Shown here one piece after another: positions 1 through 7,745 of a stretch of DNA of 64,000 bases. The translations under genes were made by a program, and so were the position numbers. The number at the start of each line of letters is the position of its first letter. Position 1 is the first letter of the stretch. The notes under the pieces were generated by a model that saw nothing but the letters and a program-made list of their open reading frames with translations, did no database searches and was not told the DNA's origin. This DNA comes from Rhizobiales bacterium 62-47. GTDB lineage: Bacteria; Pseudomonadota; Alphaproteobacteria; Rhizobiales; Xanthobacteraceae. Where the stretch lies: assembly GCA_001899255.1 (NCBI GenBank), contig MKVX01000018.1, forward strand, positions 993,150-1,057,149, in the 5' to 3' direction.

Positions 1-302
1 TGCGTCGACAATGCTGTCGAACACCCGCCCGCGCCCGGGACGATGAGATTGCGTTGCAGTCGTTGATGTCGGCTTGTCCATCTTTCACCCTCATTGCAGC
101 AAAGCGGGACGACAGCATCGAACATAAAGACACAAATGCGGCCAATGCTTACGCTCGCGCAAGTTACGACCATGAAGCGATCATATTCGCTGCATCGCAA
201 ACCTGTGAAAGGGAAATCGTAAAACCAACGCATTTGTGTTGCGACATCGTCAAATATTGCGGTGTATTATTTGCGTGTCGATCAGATGCCGAGGAGGTCA
301 CG
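1..302. other. Left window edge, no gene recognised
   Basis: No convincing gene is seen in these 302 bases. An open frame runs through from position 54, but its N-terminal part has no recognisable protein character, and the good ribosome-binding site lies just before position 303. This is probably the upstream region of the small gene that follows. Confidence 0.4.
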
Positions 303-518
303 ATGCCAGCAATCGCTGAAATCCTGCCGACCAGATCGCCGCATCCCGCGCCGCGCGGGAGCGACTTGCCGACCTGTCCGGTGTGCGCGGACTCGATGAT
401 TGCCGCCGAAGCATCTGCGCTGTTGTCCGACAATCAGCTCAGTTACTTATGGACATGCGACACGTGCGGCTACGGCTTCGTCACCAAGCATTCGTTCGTA
501 GCGCTCGTTTGCAATTGA
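303..518 (+). CDS. Small CxxC zinc-ribbon-like protein, hypothetical
   Basis: A 71-residue protein of unknown function. The start at 303 is chosen because a strong GAGGAGG ribosome-binding site ends about 6 bases upstream; the frame is open further upstream without such a signal. The protein has a CPVC pair near residues 25-28 and a CDTCGYGF motif near residues 52-59, a spacing that fits a four-cysteine zinc ribbon. No catalytic motif is visible. It faces the tgt gene tail to tail, so it is a single-gene unit. Proteins of this size and pattern occur as uncharacterised proteins in rhizobia; the zinc binding is inferred. Confidence 0.6.
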   Translation: MPAIAEILPTRSPHPAPRGSDLPTCPVCADSMIAAEASALLSDNQLSYLWTCDTCGYGFVTKHSFVALVCN

Positions 519-627
519 ATTGCATTGGAGCGATCGTACGCCCGTTCACGACACGAAACTTGCATTCTGATATAGGCGCCGAGCAATCGCTCGCCGAGGC
601 GTTCGCAATGCAGCAAATCAAAATCGG

Positions 628-1761
628 TCAACGCGGCGCGACGTCGCCGCGTTGCCAGCGTTCCTTCACGCTCGCGCGGAAGGCCGCGAAAGTGCCGCCC
701 GCAATCGCGGCGCGCATACCGGCCATTAACTCCTGATAATAGGCGACGTTGATTTCCGACAGCAGCATCGCGCCCAGCGTCTCGCCCGATTTGACGAGGT
801 GATGCAGGTAAGCGCGCGAATAAGTGCGCGCCGCCGGCCATGAACTTTCCTCGTCGAGCGGACGCGGATCGTCGGCGTGACGCGCGTTGCGCAAATTGAC
901 CGGCCCTCGCCGCGTGAATGCCAGGCCGTGGCGACCGTTGCGCGTCGGCATGACGCAATCGAACATATCGATGCCGCGCGCCACCGCCTCGAGGATATCG
1001 TCCGGCGTGCCCACACCCATCAGATAGCGTGGCCGATCCTGCGGCAGCGTTGGCGCAGCCACTTCGATCATCGCCAGCATGACCTCCTGCGGTTCGCCAA
1101 CCGCGAGACCGCCGATGGCGTAACCATGGAAACCGATATCGATCAGCCGCAACGCACTGAGGCGGCGCAGCGCCGGAACATCGCCACCCTGCACGATGCC
1201 GAACAGCATGTAGCCCGGCGGCGCCGTCTCGAACGCGCGCTTGCTGCGCTCGGCCCAGCGCAACGACAGTTGCATGGCGCGTTCGATATCGTCGTGCGTT
1301 GCCGGCAAGCGCACGCACTCGTCGAGTTGCATCGCGATATCCGAACCGAGCAATCGCTGCACTTCGATCGAGCGCTCCGGCGATAGCTCAACGCTCGCGC
1401 CGTCGATATGCGAACGGAACGTCACCGCATGCTCGCTGAGCTTGCGCAATTGCGCCAGCGACATCACCTGAAAGCCGCCGGAGTCGGTGAGCATCGGTCC
1501 GTTCCAGGTGGTGAACCTCTGCAAGCCGCCAAGCGCCGCGATGCGCTCGGCACCGGGACGCAACATCAGATGATAGGTGTTGCCGAGCACGATGTCGGCG
1601 CCCGCTTCGCGGATCTCGCGCCAATGAATACCCTTCATGGCGCCCGCGGTGCCGACCGGCATGAAGGCCGGTGTCCGCACCGTGCCGTTAGGCGTCGTCA
1701 GTTCGCCGGTGCGTGCCTCGCCGTCACGCCCTTTCAGCACGAAATGGTTGGCCAGCGTCAT
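628..1761 (-). CDS. tgt: Queuine/preQ1 tRNA-guanine transglycosylase
   Basis: This 377-residue TIM-barrel enzyme exchanges guanine-34 in GUN-anticodon tRNAs for preQ1 in the queuosine pathway. The catalytic DSGGFQ motif starts at Asp93, and the predicted nucleophile Asp268 lies in FDCV, followed by a conserved PTRNGRHG loop. Length is normal for the family. The structural zinc site is missing: aligned to the Zymomonas enzyme (Cys318, Cys320, Cys323, His349), this protein has Ser306, Trp308, Ala311 and Ile337. The start overlaps the queA stop by 4 bases (ATGA), so the two genes are translationally coupled. It is the last gene of the minus-strand operon that begins with coaD. Confidence 0.96.
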   Translation of the reverse strand: MTLANHFVLKGRDGEARTGELTTPNGTVRTPAFMPVGTAGAMKGIHWREIREAGADIVLGNTYHLMLRPGAERIAALGGLQRFTTWNGPMLTDSGGFQVMSLAQLRKLSEHAVTFRSHIDGASVELSPERSIEVQRLLGSDIAMQLDECVRLPATHDDIERAMQLSLRWAERSKRAFETAPPGYMLFGIVQGGDVPALRRLSALRLIDIGFHGYAIGGLAVGEPQEVMLAMIEVAAPTLPQDRPRYLMGVGTPDDILEAVARGIDMFDCVMPTRNGRHGLAFTRRGPVNLRNARHADDPRPLDEESSWPAARTYSRAYLHHLVKSGETLGAMLLSEINVAYYQELMAGMRAAIAGGTFAAFRASVKERWQRGDVAPR

Positions 1762-2840
1762 CGGCTGCCTTTGTCGGGAAACAACAAGGAAGCGTCGCCG
1801 TAGGAATAGAAGCGATAGCCGTTGGCGATGGCATGAGCATACGCCTGCTGCATCGTTTCGAGTCCGCTGAATGCCGATACCAGCATGAACAGCGTCGAGC
1901 GCGGCAGATGAAAATTAGTCATCAACGCATCGACGGCGCGAAAACGATAGCCCGGCGTGATGAAAATATCGGTCTCGCCAGAAAATGGCTGGATCACGCC
2001 TTCCTCGGTCGCAGCGCTTTCGAGCAGGCGCAGCGACGTGGTGCCGACCGCGACGATATGGCCGCCCGCCGCGCGCGCGGCGTTAAGCGCCGTCGCCGTC
2101 GCCTCGGAAATTGTGCCCCACTCCGCGTGCATGCGATGCCCGCTGGTGTCGTCGGACTTTACCGGCAGAAAGGTGCCCGCGCCGACATGCAGCGTCAGGC
2201 GATGGATGGCGATGCCCTTCGCCCCCAGCGCCTGTTCCAGTGCTGGGGTGAAATGCAGCCCCGCCGTCGGCGCGGCGACCGCGCCTTCGTTGACCGCGAA
2301 CATGGTTTGATAGTCGATGGCGTCGCGTTCATCCGGCGTGCGCTTGCCCGCGATGTAGGGCGGCAGCGGCGGCGCACCGATATCGGCGATGGCCTGGTCC
2401 AGCGTCGGCCCGTGAAACGAGAACGCCAGCGTCACTTCACCGGCGTCGCCCTTGGACTCCACTTCCGCATCGAGATGACCGAGCAGGCACACCCTGCCCT
2501 CGTTGCCGAAGCGGACGGTGTCGCCTTCGATCAGCTTCTTCGCCGGCTTGACCAGCGCCTGCCACCGCGACCCGTCAACGCGCTTGATCAGCGTCGCCTC
2601 GATCTTCGGTTCGGCGTCGCGGCCGATCCGCCGGCCCGTCAGTTGCGCCGGGATGACCTTGGTGTCGTTGACGACGAGTTGATCGCCGGGCCGCAGCATC
2701 GAAGGCAAATCGCTGACCGATTTGTCCTGCAATGCCGCATCCGGCGCGACCACCAGCATCCGCGCGCTATCGCGCGGACTGGCGGGCCTCAAAGCAATGC
2801 TTTCGGGCGGAAGTTCAAAGTCGAATAGATCGGTGCGCAT
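1758..2840 (-). CDS. queA: tRNA preQ1(34) S-adenosylmethionine ribosyltransferase-isomerase
   Basis: QueA transfers and isomerises the ribose of S-adenosylmethionine onto preQ1-modified tRNA, making epoxyqueuosine; it acts directly after Tgt, whose gene follows with a 4-base overlap. The product is 360 residues and starts [11 protein letters not shown], the usual N-terminus of the family. An in-frame start five codons upstream (2855) would run into a palindromic repeat beginning at 2851, so 2840 is preferred. Family motifs visible include [18 protein letters not shown] near the N-terminus and [10 protein letters not shown] in the middle. The upstream ppiB is separated by about 94 bases filled by the repeat. 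Confidence 0.95.
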   Translation of the reverse strand: MRTDLFDFELPPESIALRPASPRDSARMLVVAPDAALQDKSVSDLPSMLRPGDQLVVNDTKVIPAQLTGRRIGRDAEPKIEATLIKRVDGSRWQALVKPAKKLIEGDTVRFGNEGRVCLLGHLDAEVESKGDAGEVTLAFSFHGPTLDQAIADIGAPPLPPYIAGKRTPDERDAIDYQTMFAVNEGAVAAPTAGLHFTPALEQALGAKGIAIHRLTLHVGAGTFLPVKSDDTSGHRMHAEWGTISEATATALNAARAAGGHIVAVGTTSLRLLESAATEEGVIQPFSGETDIFITPGYRFRAVDALMTNFHLPRSTLFMLVSAFSGLETMQQAYAHAIANGYRFYSYGDASLLFPDKGSR

Positions 2841-2850
2841 AGCCTTGTCC

Positions 2851-2926
2851 GTCATTGCCGGACTTGATCCGGCAATCCATCCTTGTTGTTGGCGGGATGG
2901 ATGCCCGGGTCAAGCCCGGGCATGAC
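2851..2926. repeat. REP-like double palindrome
   Basis: Two adjacent hairpin units: TTGCCGGA-cttga-TCCGGCAA and ATGCCCGGG-tcaa-GCCCGGGCAT, joined by a short spacer containing GGATGG. The same wording (GTCATTGCCGG...GGGCATGAC) recurs in other gaps of this window (31.6, 35.6 and 37.2 kb). It fills the queA-ppiB gap inside a same-strand gene series, where it could act as an mRNA-stabilising hairpin or partial terminator. Confidence 0.75.
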
Positions 2927-2934
2927 AAATCGTA

Positions 2935-3399
2935 TCAGTTCGCGTCGGCCGCCATGCGCGCCTTGACGATCTTGTCCGGGTTTTGCACCGGCTCGCCGCG
3001 CTTGATCTTGTCGACGTTCTCCATGCCGTCAGTGACCTTGCCCCAGACGGTGTACTGCTTGTCGAGGAAGCGGGCATCGTCGAAGCAGATGAAGAACTGG
3101 CTGTCGCCGGAGTCCGGGTTGGCCGCACGCGCCATCGACGCGGTGCCACGCACGTGCGGTTCGGCGTTGAACTCGGCCTTGAGCTTCTTGCCGGAGCCGC
3201 CGGTGCCGGTGCCCTGCGGACAGCCGGTCTGCGCCATGAAGCCTTCGATGACGCGGTGGAAGACGATGCCGTCATAGAAGCCTTCGCGCACCAGTTCCTT
3301 GATCCGGGCGACGTGGTTGGGCGCGAGGTCGGGACGCATCTCGATGGTCACCGGGCCCTGCGTGGTTTCAAGGATCAAAGTATTTTCGTTGTCAGCCAT
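2935..3399 (-). CDS. ppiB: Cytoplasmic cyclophilin-type peptidyl-prolyl isomerase
   Basis: A 154-residue cyclophilin without a signal peptide, expected to catalyse cis-trans isomerisation of Xaa-Pro bonds in the cytoplasm. The catalytic region FHRVIEGFMAQTG with its Arg is near residues 48-60, followed by GTGTGGSG and the DSQFFI strand near residue 118. The start at 3399 has a purine-rich GAGAG site just upstream. It overlaps the end of the secreted TolA-like gene by 25 bases. A second, exported cyclophilin sits two genes upstream, giving one isomerase per compartment in one operon. Confidence 0.93.
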   Translation of the reverse strand: MADNENTLILETTQGPVTIEMRPDLAPNHVARIKELVREGFYDGIVFHRVIEGFMAQTGCPQGTGTGGSGKKLKAEFNAEPHVRGTASMARAANPDSGDSQFFICFDDARFLDKQYTVWGKVTDGMENVDKIKRGEPVQNPDKIVKARMAADAN

Positions 3400-3830
3400 G
3401 CTCTCTTCTCTTGTGGTTTGGGTAAGTTTCGGCGGTCGTCGAATTTCAATCTGAGCGGGCGTCCCGCAATGGCCGCGCCCATGCTTTCGGTAAATGGCAA
3501 TGGAGTGCAGCGCTGCAACGTCTCCATCACTGCCGTTCGATAGATAATGCGCTCGCGATCCGTGGCATTGGGAGACTCAAATGTGATGCGAGGATGTCCC
3601 AGGATTTCACCGTCACGTTTGAAACTGACCAGCACGGTGATTTCCATGCCGGGATTGCCGTTCGGTAATGGCGGCGACTTCCAGCACTTTTTCAGTCTCG
3701 CAAACATCTCCTTCAGGTTGTCGACATCCGGCTCCTGTGCGCCGGCGCCGCCGTGCCATAAGGCATTGGCGACGACCAGCATGGCTCCGCAGATGACCGC
3801 GCGTCGGGATCGCGAGACGCGCGTCGTCAC
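3375..3830 (-). CDS. Secreted protein with TonB/TolA C-terminal-like domain, hypothetical
   Basis: A 151-residue protein with an N-terminal signal peptide (basic stretch to about residue 11, hydrophobic core, cleavage near GGAGAQEP at about 30). The mature part carries KKCWKSPPLPNGNPGMEI and a later LQRCTPLPF, a two-cysteine layout resembling the C-terminal domain of TolA/TonB proteins, which often holds one disulphide. The start overlaps the ppiA stop by 4 bases and the end overlaps ppiB by 25 bases, so it is made together with both cyclophilins. No TonB transmembrane-plus-Pro-rich layout is present, so it is not a full TonB. Function unknown; the TolA-like resemblance is my reading of the pattern. 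Confidence 0.8.
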   Translation of the reverse strand: MTTRVSRSRRAVICGAMLVVANALWHGGAGAQEPDVDNLKEMFARLKKCWKSPPLPNGNPGMEITVLVSFKRDGEILGHPRITFESPNATDRERIIYRTAVMETLQRCTPLPFTESMGAAIAGRPLRLKFDDRRNLPKPQEKRAWLTTKIL

Positions 3831-4390
3831 TTGATGTCGGACGCGACCTGCACCTTCACCATCTTGTCGGGATCGGTGACGGTGCCGCTGCGCGAGCCTT
3901 CCGGCGCCTTCTTGATCTTGTCGACGACATCCATGCCCGAAACGACCTCGCCGATCACGGTATACTGACCGTTGAGTCCGGTGTTCTCCGCCAGCATGAT
4001 GAAGAATTGCGAGTTGGCAGTATCGACGCTATCGCCTCGCCGCGCCATGCCAACGATGCCGCGCTTGAACGGGACGTTGGAGAACTCCGCCTTGAGGTTC
4101 GGATATTTCGAACCGCCGGTGCCGTTGAAATTCTGGCCATCGCCGGTCTGCGCCATGAAGCCTGCCATGACGCGATGGAACGGCACGTTGTTGTAGAAGC
4201 CCTCGCGCGCCAGCTGCTTGATGCGTTCGGCATGCTGCGGCGCCAGGTCCGTGCGCAGCTTGAAGACGATACGGCCCTGCGTGGTGTCGATGACAATGGC
4301 GTTGGCCTTGTCGAGATTGGCGGGCAGCGGCTGCGCTACGGCGGGAGCCACGCAAAACAGCGCAGCGATGACGGCAAGAATTCGGATCAT
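3827..4390 (-). CDS. ppiA: Periplasmic cyclophilin-type peptidyl-prolyl isomerase
   Basis: A 187-residue cyclophilin with a clear signal peptide ending near APAVAQPLPA (residues 14-23), so it should fold proteins in the periplasm. Catalytic-core motifs are present: FHRVMAGFMAQTGDG near residue 75 and NSQFFIMLAE near residue 126. It lies 26 bases downstream of coaD and overlaps the next gene by ATGA. The C-terminus ends with a PDKMVKVQVASD tail, very like the end of the cytoplasmic paralogue (PDKIVKARMAAD), which suggests that the two arose by duplication. Confidence 0.94.
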   Translation of the reverse strand: MIRILAVIAALFCVAPAVAQPLPANLDKANAIVIDTTQGRIVFKLRTDLAPQHAERIKQLAREGFYNNVPFHRVMAGFMAQTGDGQNFNGTGGSKYPNLKAEFSNVPFKRGIVGMARRGDSVDTANSQFFIMLAENTGLNGQYTVIGEVVSGMDVVDKIKKAPEGSRSGTVTDPDKMVKVQVASDIK

Positions 4391-4416
4391 GACAACTCCG
4401 GATCAGTGGATAAGGG

Positions 4417-4914
4417 TTAACCGGCGAACTTGGTCTTGAGGCTGGCCGCAACCGATGGCGGCACAAAGGCCGAAACGTCGCCGCCCATGGCGGCAATCTG
4501 CCGGACCAGCGTGGCGGTGATCGGGCGAACGCCGACGGACGCCGGCAGGAACACGGTATGGACCTCCGGCGCCATGGTCTCGTTCATGCCGGCGATCTGC
4601 ATTTCGTAGTCGAGGTCGGTACCGTCGCGCAGACCCCGGATCATAATGGTGGCGCCGTGCTTGCGGGCTGCCGTTACCGTCAGGTCGTCGTAGGTGGTGG
4701 CATCGAAGGCGCAGCCGGCCTTGGCAGCCAGCGGCCCGAACACCTCGCGCACCATGGCGAGGCGCTCCTCGGTGGGAAACAGCGGCTTTTTGCCGGGATG
4801 GACGCCGATGGCGACAATCAGCTTGTCGCACAGGCCAACGGCGTTACGGACCACATCGAGATGGCCATTGGTGACGGGATCGAACGAACCGGGATAAAGC
4901 GCGATACGAGGCAT
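4417..4914 (-). CDS. coaD: Phosphopantetheine adenylyltransferase
   Basis: CoaD couples ATP and 4'-phosphopantetheine to give dephospho-CoA, the penultimate step of coenzyme A synthesis, in the cytoplasm. The 165-residue protein has the nucleotidyltransferase signature [12 protein letters not shown] at residues 7-18, the GVHPGKKP phosphate loop near residue 37, [13 protein letters not shown] near residue 91 and an ITATLVRQ stretch equivalent to the E. coli ISSSLVKE. It is first in the coaD-ppiA-...-tgt series. In related rhizobia coaD commonly follows gyrA; here a plus-strand pair (small secreted protein, kup) separates them. Confidence 0.96.
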   Translation of the reverse strand: MPRIALYPGSFDPVTNGHLDVVRNAVGLCDKLIVAIGVHPGKKPLFPTEERLAMVREVFGPLAAKAGCAFDATTYDDLTVTAARKHGATIMIRGLRDGTDLDYEMQIAGMNETMAPEVHTVFLPASVGVRPITATLVRQIAAMGGDVSAFVPPSVAASLKTKFAG

Positions 4915-5212
4915 GGTCCCGTCTACCGCGCCGGGACCGGCCCTGCAAGCCGGACGGGTTCCGCGTCATTCGGGCAAAACCCGGATTTTTATTTGCGCGC
5001 AGGCATCGAACCGGATGCGGGCTTCGCGCGTCTCCCTTGCAGAGTGTGAGTTGGATCACTGTTTCGTCGGGTATTTGCGACGAAACAATTCGGCGGCGGG
5101 ATGAAGCCATTTCCTGCCCCCGGCGAAGACAGCGTGAAACCAGCGCCGGGTATCACGTCACCAACCAAACGACCAAACGGGCCACAAAGGCTCGAATCGA
5201 CAGGGGACCGTC

Positions 5213-5467
5213 ATGATCAAGGCTCTTTCCGCGATGGCTATTGCGGCTTTTATCGCAGCCGCCCTGACCGTGTTGCCCGGCTTCGCACCCGAAGTCGAGG
5301 CAGGCGTCAGCAGCGCTCCGCTTGCCAAGAGCGACCGGCTCGATGTCCGGCCGATCGGCCGCGACTGCTCGCAGCAGGCCTGGCCGAATTTCGAAGCCTC
5401 TTGCCTGCGCAAGGCCGACTCCAAGGCCACGATCCGCGAAGCCCGCGTCGTCTCCGCGATCCGCTAA
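5213..5467 (+). CDS. Small exported protein, hypothetical
   Basis: An 84-residue product with a signal peptide (hydrophobic run to about residue 24, predicted cleavage near EVEAGVSS at 27-31). The mature part of about 53 residues contains two cysteines (GRDCSQQAW and EASCLRK), enough for one disulphide. An AGGGGA ribosome-binding site lies 6-7 bases before the ATG. A strong hairpin about 50 bases downstream probably ends the transcript. I do not recognise a functional family. Confidence 0.75.
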   Translation: MIKALSAMAIAAFIAAALTVLPGFAPEVEAGVSSAPLAKSDRLDVRPIGRDCSQQAWPNFEASCLRKADSKATIREARVVSAIR

Positions 5468-5517
5468 AATTTTCGGTTTCCAGCCTCGCCCGACGCGAGG
5501 CATCGTTTCAGCTAGAA

Positions 5518-5548
5518 CGGCGGCAATGGGACACCTCCCTTGCCGCCG
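5518..5548 (+). terminator. Hairpin after small exported gene
   Basis: A long stem, CGGCGGCAA-t-GGGA pairing with TCCC-TTGCCGCCG around a 4-base loop, lies 50 bases after the upstream stop codon. It is followed by only a short T-containing stretch (TCGGTTT), so a rho-independent role is plausible but not certain. Confidence 0.45.
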
Positions 5549-5721
5549 TCGGTTTAATAACCAGTTCGCGCTCCGACTAAATTCCACTGGGACGGTAGCC
5601 ACTTCCGCATCCCCTCAAGCTCCACGACAAACCCGTAGCAATTTGCGGCGCCGCGTCGCAGACTGCGAATGGGTCGCATCCCGACCGGAGATATCCGGCA
5701 AGCGATCCGGAGGGAGCGCCC

Positions 5722-7629
5722 GTGACTGCCATTCCAGCAGCAGCGTCAGGTGACTCGAACGGCTTGCCCACCGCGGCAACCATTGGCGCGCTGGGCGTTG
5801 TCTATGGCGACATTGGCACCAGCCCGCTTTATGCACTGAAGGAAGCTGCGAAGGCCGCAACGCACGGTGGAGCGCTCACGCACGATGCCGTGCTCGGCGT
5901 CGTCTCGCTGATCCTCTGGGCGCTGATCCTCATCATCTCGGTGAAGTACGCGTTGCTGATTCTGCGCGCCGACAATCGCGGCGAAGGCGGAATCGTCGCT
6001 TTGCTCGCTCTGTTGTCCGCACGCAATGCCAAGCCGGGCACATGGCGCGCGCAATTGCTTCTCGTTGGTTTGATCGGCGCGGCCCTGCTCTACGGCGATG
6101 GCGCCATCACGCCCGCCATATCGGTGCTCAGCGCCGTCGAAGGTTTGAAGGTCGATGCGCCCTCGCTGGAACACCTCGTGGTGCCGCTGACCATCGCCAT
6201 CCTGGTCGGGTTGTTTTTCGTCCAAAGCAAAGGCACCGCATTCATCGGCGGCATCTTCGGTCCGGTGATGCTGGCGTGGTTTATCGTGCTCGCGCTGCTC
6301 GGAATCCACGGCATCGTCCGCGCACCGCAGGTGCTCGCTGCATTGAGCCCGCTCTATGCGTTCGAATTCCTCATTCACCAGAATTTCCACGTCAGCTTCG
6401 GCATCCTCGGCGCCGCCTTTCTCGCGGTGACCGGCGGCGAAGCCATGTATGCCGACATGGGCCACTTCGGCCGTATTCCGATCCGGCTGGCGTGGTTCGG
6501 CGTGGCCTTGCCGGCGCTGGTGCTCAACTACTTCGGTCAGGCCGCATTGCTGATCACGAATCCGGGCGCCATCGACAATCCATTCTATCAACTGGCGCCG
6601 GACCTATTGCACTATCCGCTCGTCGCCTTCGCCACCGTCGCCACCGTGATCGCATCGCAAGCGATCATCTCCGGCGTGTTCTCGTTGACGCAGCAATCGA
6701 TCCAGCTCGGCTTCCTGCCGCGCATGCAGATCAATCACACCACCAGCCATGCCATAGGCCAGATCTACGTGCCGTTGGTGAACTGGCTGCTGGCCGCCGG
6801 CACGCTCGGCGCGGTGTTCGCATTCGGCACGTCGGACGCACTGGCAGGCGCCTACGGCATCGCGGTTTCGCTGCTGATGGCGATCACGACCCTGCTCGCC
6901 GCGCTGGTCGCGCTGCAATGGGGCTATTCGCCGTTCATCGTCGTCGCCGTCAACGGCTCCTTCTTCGTGATCGACTGCATCTTCTTTGCCGCCAATTCGA
7001 TCAAGCTGTTCGAGGGCGGCTGGTTTCCGCTGTTGCTCGCCGCCGTCGTCGCATTCCTGATGCTGACATGGCGCAGCGGCGTGCGACTGGTCGAGAGCGC
7101 GCGCGCCAGATTGCGTCAACCGGAAGAAGACCTGATCGAAACCGCCGTGAACAAATGCCACACACGATTACCGGGCACAGCGGTCTTTCTTGCGTCGGCT
7201 CCCCACGGCGTCCCCCTCGCGCTCACGCAATTCGTCAAGCACAATCACGTGCTGCATGAGCGCGTGCTGCTGGTCACGGTCATCATCGAGGAATCGCCGC
7301 GCATCGCCGACGAAGACAGGGCCGAAGTGATCGAGATCATCGAAGGCATCACGCGGGTGATCCTGCATTACGGATTCATGCAGTACCCGACCATCTATGA
7401 CGGCCTGCGGCTGGCCTGCAAACAGGAGAAGCTGCCCGGCATCGATCTCGACAACGTCACCTATTACATCGGCCGCGAAACCATCATCCCCACCGATGAG
7501 GTAGCCGGCATGGCCGTGTGGCGCGAGACCGTGTTCGCCTTCCTGCAACGCAACGCCGAGCGTTCGGCGGCGTTCTTCGGCGTCCCGACCAAACAGGTGG
7601 TTGAATTCGGCACCGAGATCGAAATCTAG
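5722..7629 (+). CDS. kup: Low-affinity potassium transporter Kup
   Basis: Kup family proton-coupled potassium uptake protein of 635 residues in the inner membrane. It starts with GTG after a GGAGGGAG site. The family signature GVVYGDIGTSPLYALKE lies near residues 26-42, about twelve hydrophobic helices fill residues 25-455, and a soluble C-terminal part follows (from about 460 to 635). Length matches the family (about 620-640). It is convergent with gyrA, with a short palindrome between the two genes. Many rhizobial genomes carry several kup paralogues; which one this is cannot be told from the window. Confidence 0.95.
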   Translation: MTAIPAAASGDSNGLPTAATIGALGVVYGDIGTSPLYALKEAAKAATHGGALTHDAVLGVVSLILWALILIISVKYALLILRADNRGEGGIVALLALLSARNAKPGTWRAQLLLVGLIGAALLYGDGAITPAISVLSAVEGLKVDAPSLEHLVVPLTIAILVGLFFVQSKGTAFIGGIFGPVMLAWFIVLALLGIHGIVRAPQVLAALSPLYAFEFLIHQNFHVSFGILGAAFLAVTGGEAMYADMGHFGRIPIRLAWFGVALPALVLNYFGQAALLITNPGAIDNPFYQLAPDLLHYPLVAFATVATVIASQAIISGVFSLTQQSIQLGFLPRMQINHTTSHAIGQIYVPLVNWLLAAGTLGAVFAFGTSDALAGAYGIAVSLLMAITTLLAALVALQWGYSPFIVVAVNGSFFVIDCIFFAANSIKLFEGGWFPLLLAAVVAFLMLTWRSGVRLVESARARLRQPEEDLIETAVNKCHTRLPGTAVFLASAPHGVPLALTQFVKHNHVLHERVLLVTVIIEESPRIADEDRAEVIEIIEGITRVILHYGFMQYPTIYDGLRLACKQEKLPGIDLDNVTYYIGRETIIPTDEVAGMAVWRETVFAFLQRNAERSAAFFGVPTKQVVEFGTEIEI

Positions 7630-7666
7630 AGCGCAGCCTGCGCGCAATCGCAACGATAAAACGCCG

Positions 7667-7689
7667 ATGCCCGGCACGAGGCCGGGCAT
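7667..7689. repeat. Short palindrome between kup and gyrA
   Basis: ATGCCCGGC-acgag-GCCGGGCAT followed by GAC, a single unit of the same palindrome family seen at 2851. It sits between convergent kup and gyrA stop codons and may serve as a bidirectional transcript end. There is no T-run, so a classical rho-independent terminator is not claimed. Confidence 0.55.
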
Positions 7690-7745
7690 GACGTAACTAT
7701 TCGCGATAGGGGCAACCACCTCGCTGTCAGCGAAGCCTCACGACG

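Noticed and set aside
54-302. N-terminal extension of the small zinc-ribbon-like gene
   Set aside because: No ribosome-binding site at 54 and no protein character before 303, where a GAGGAGG site is found.
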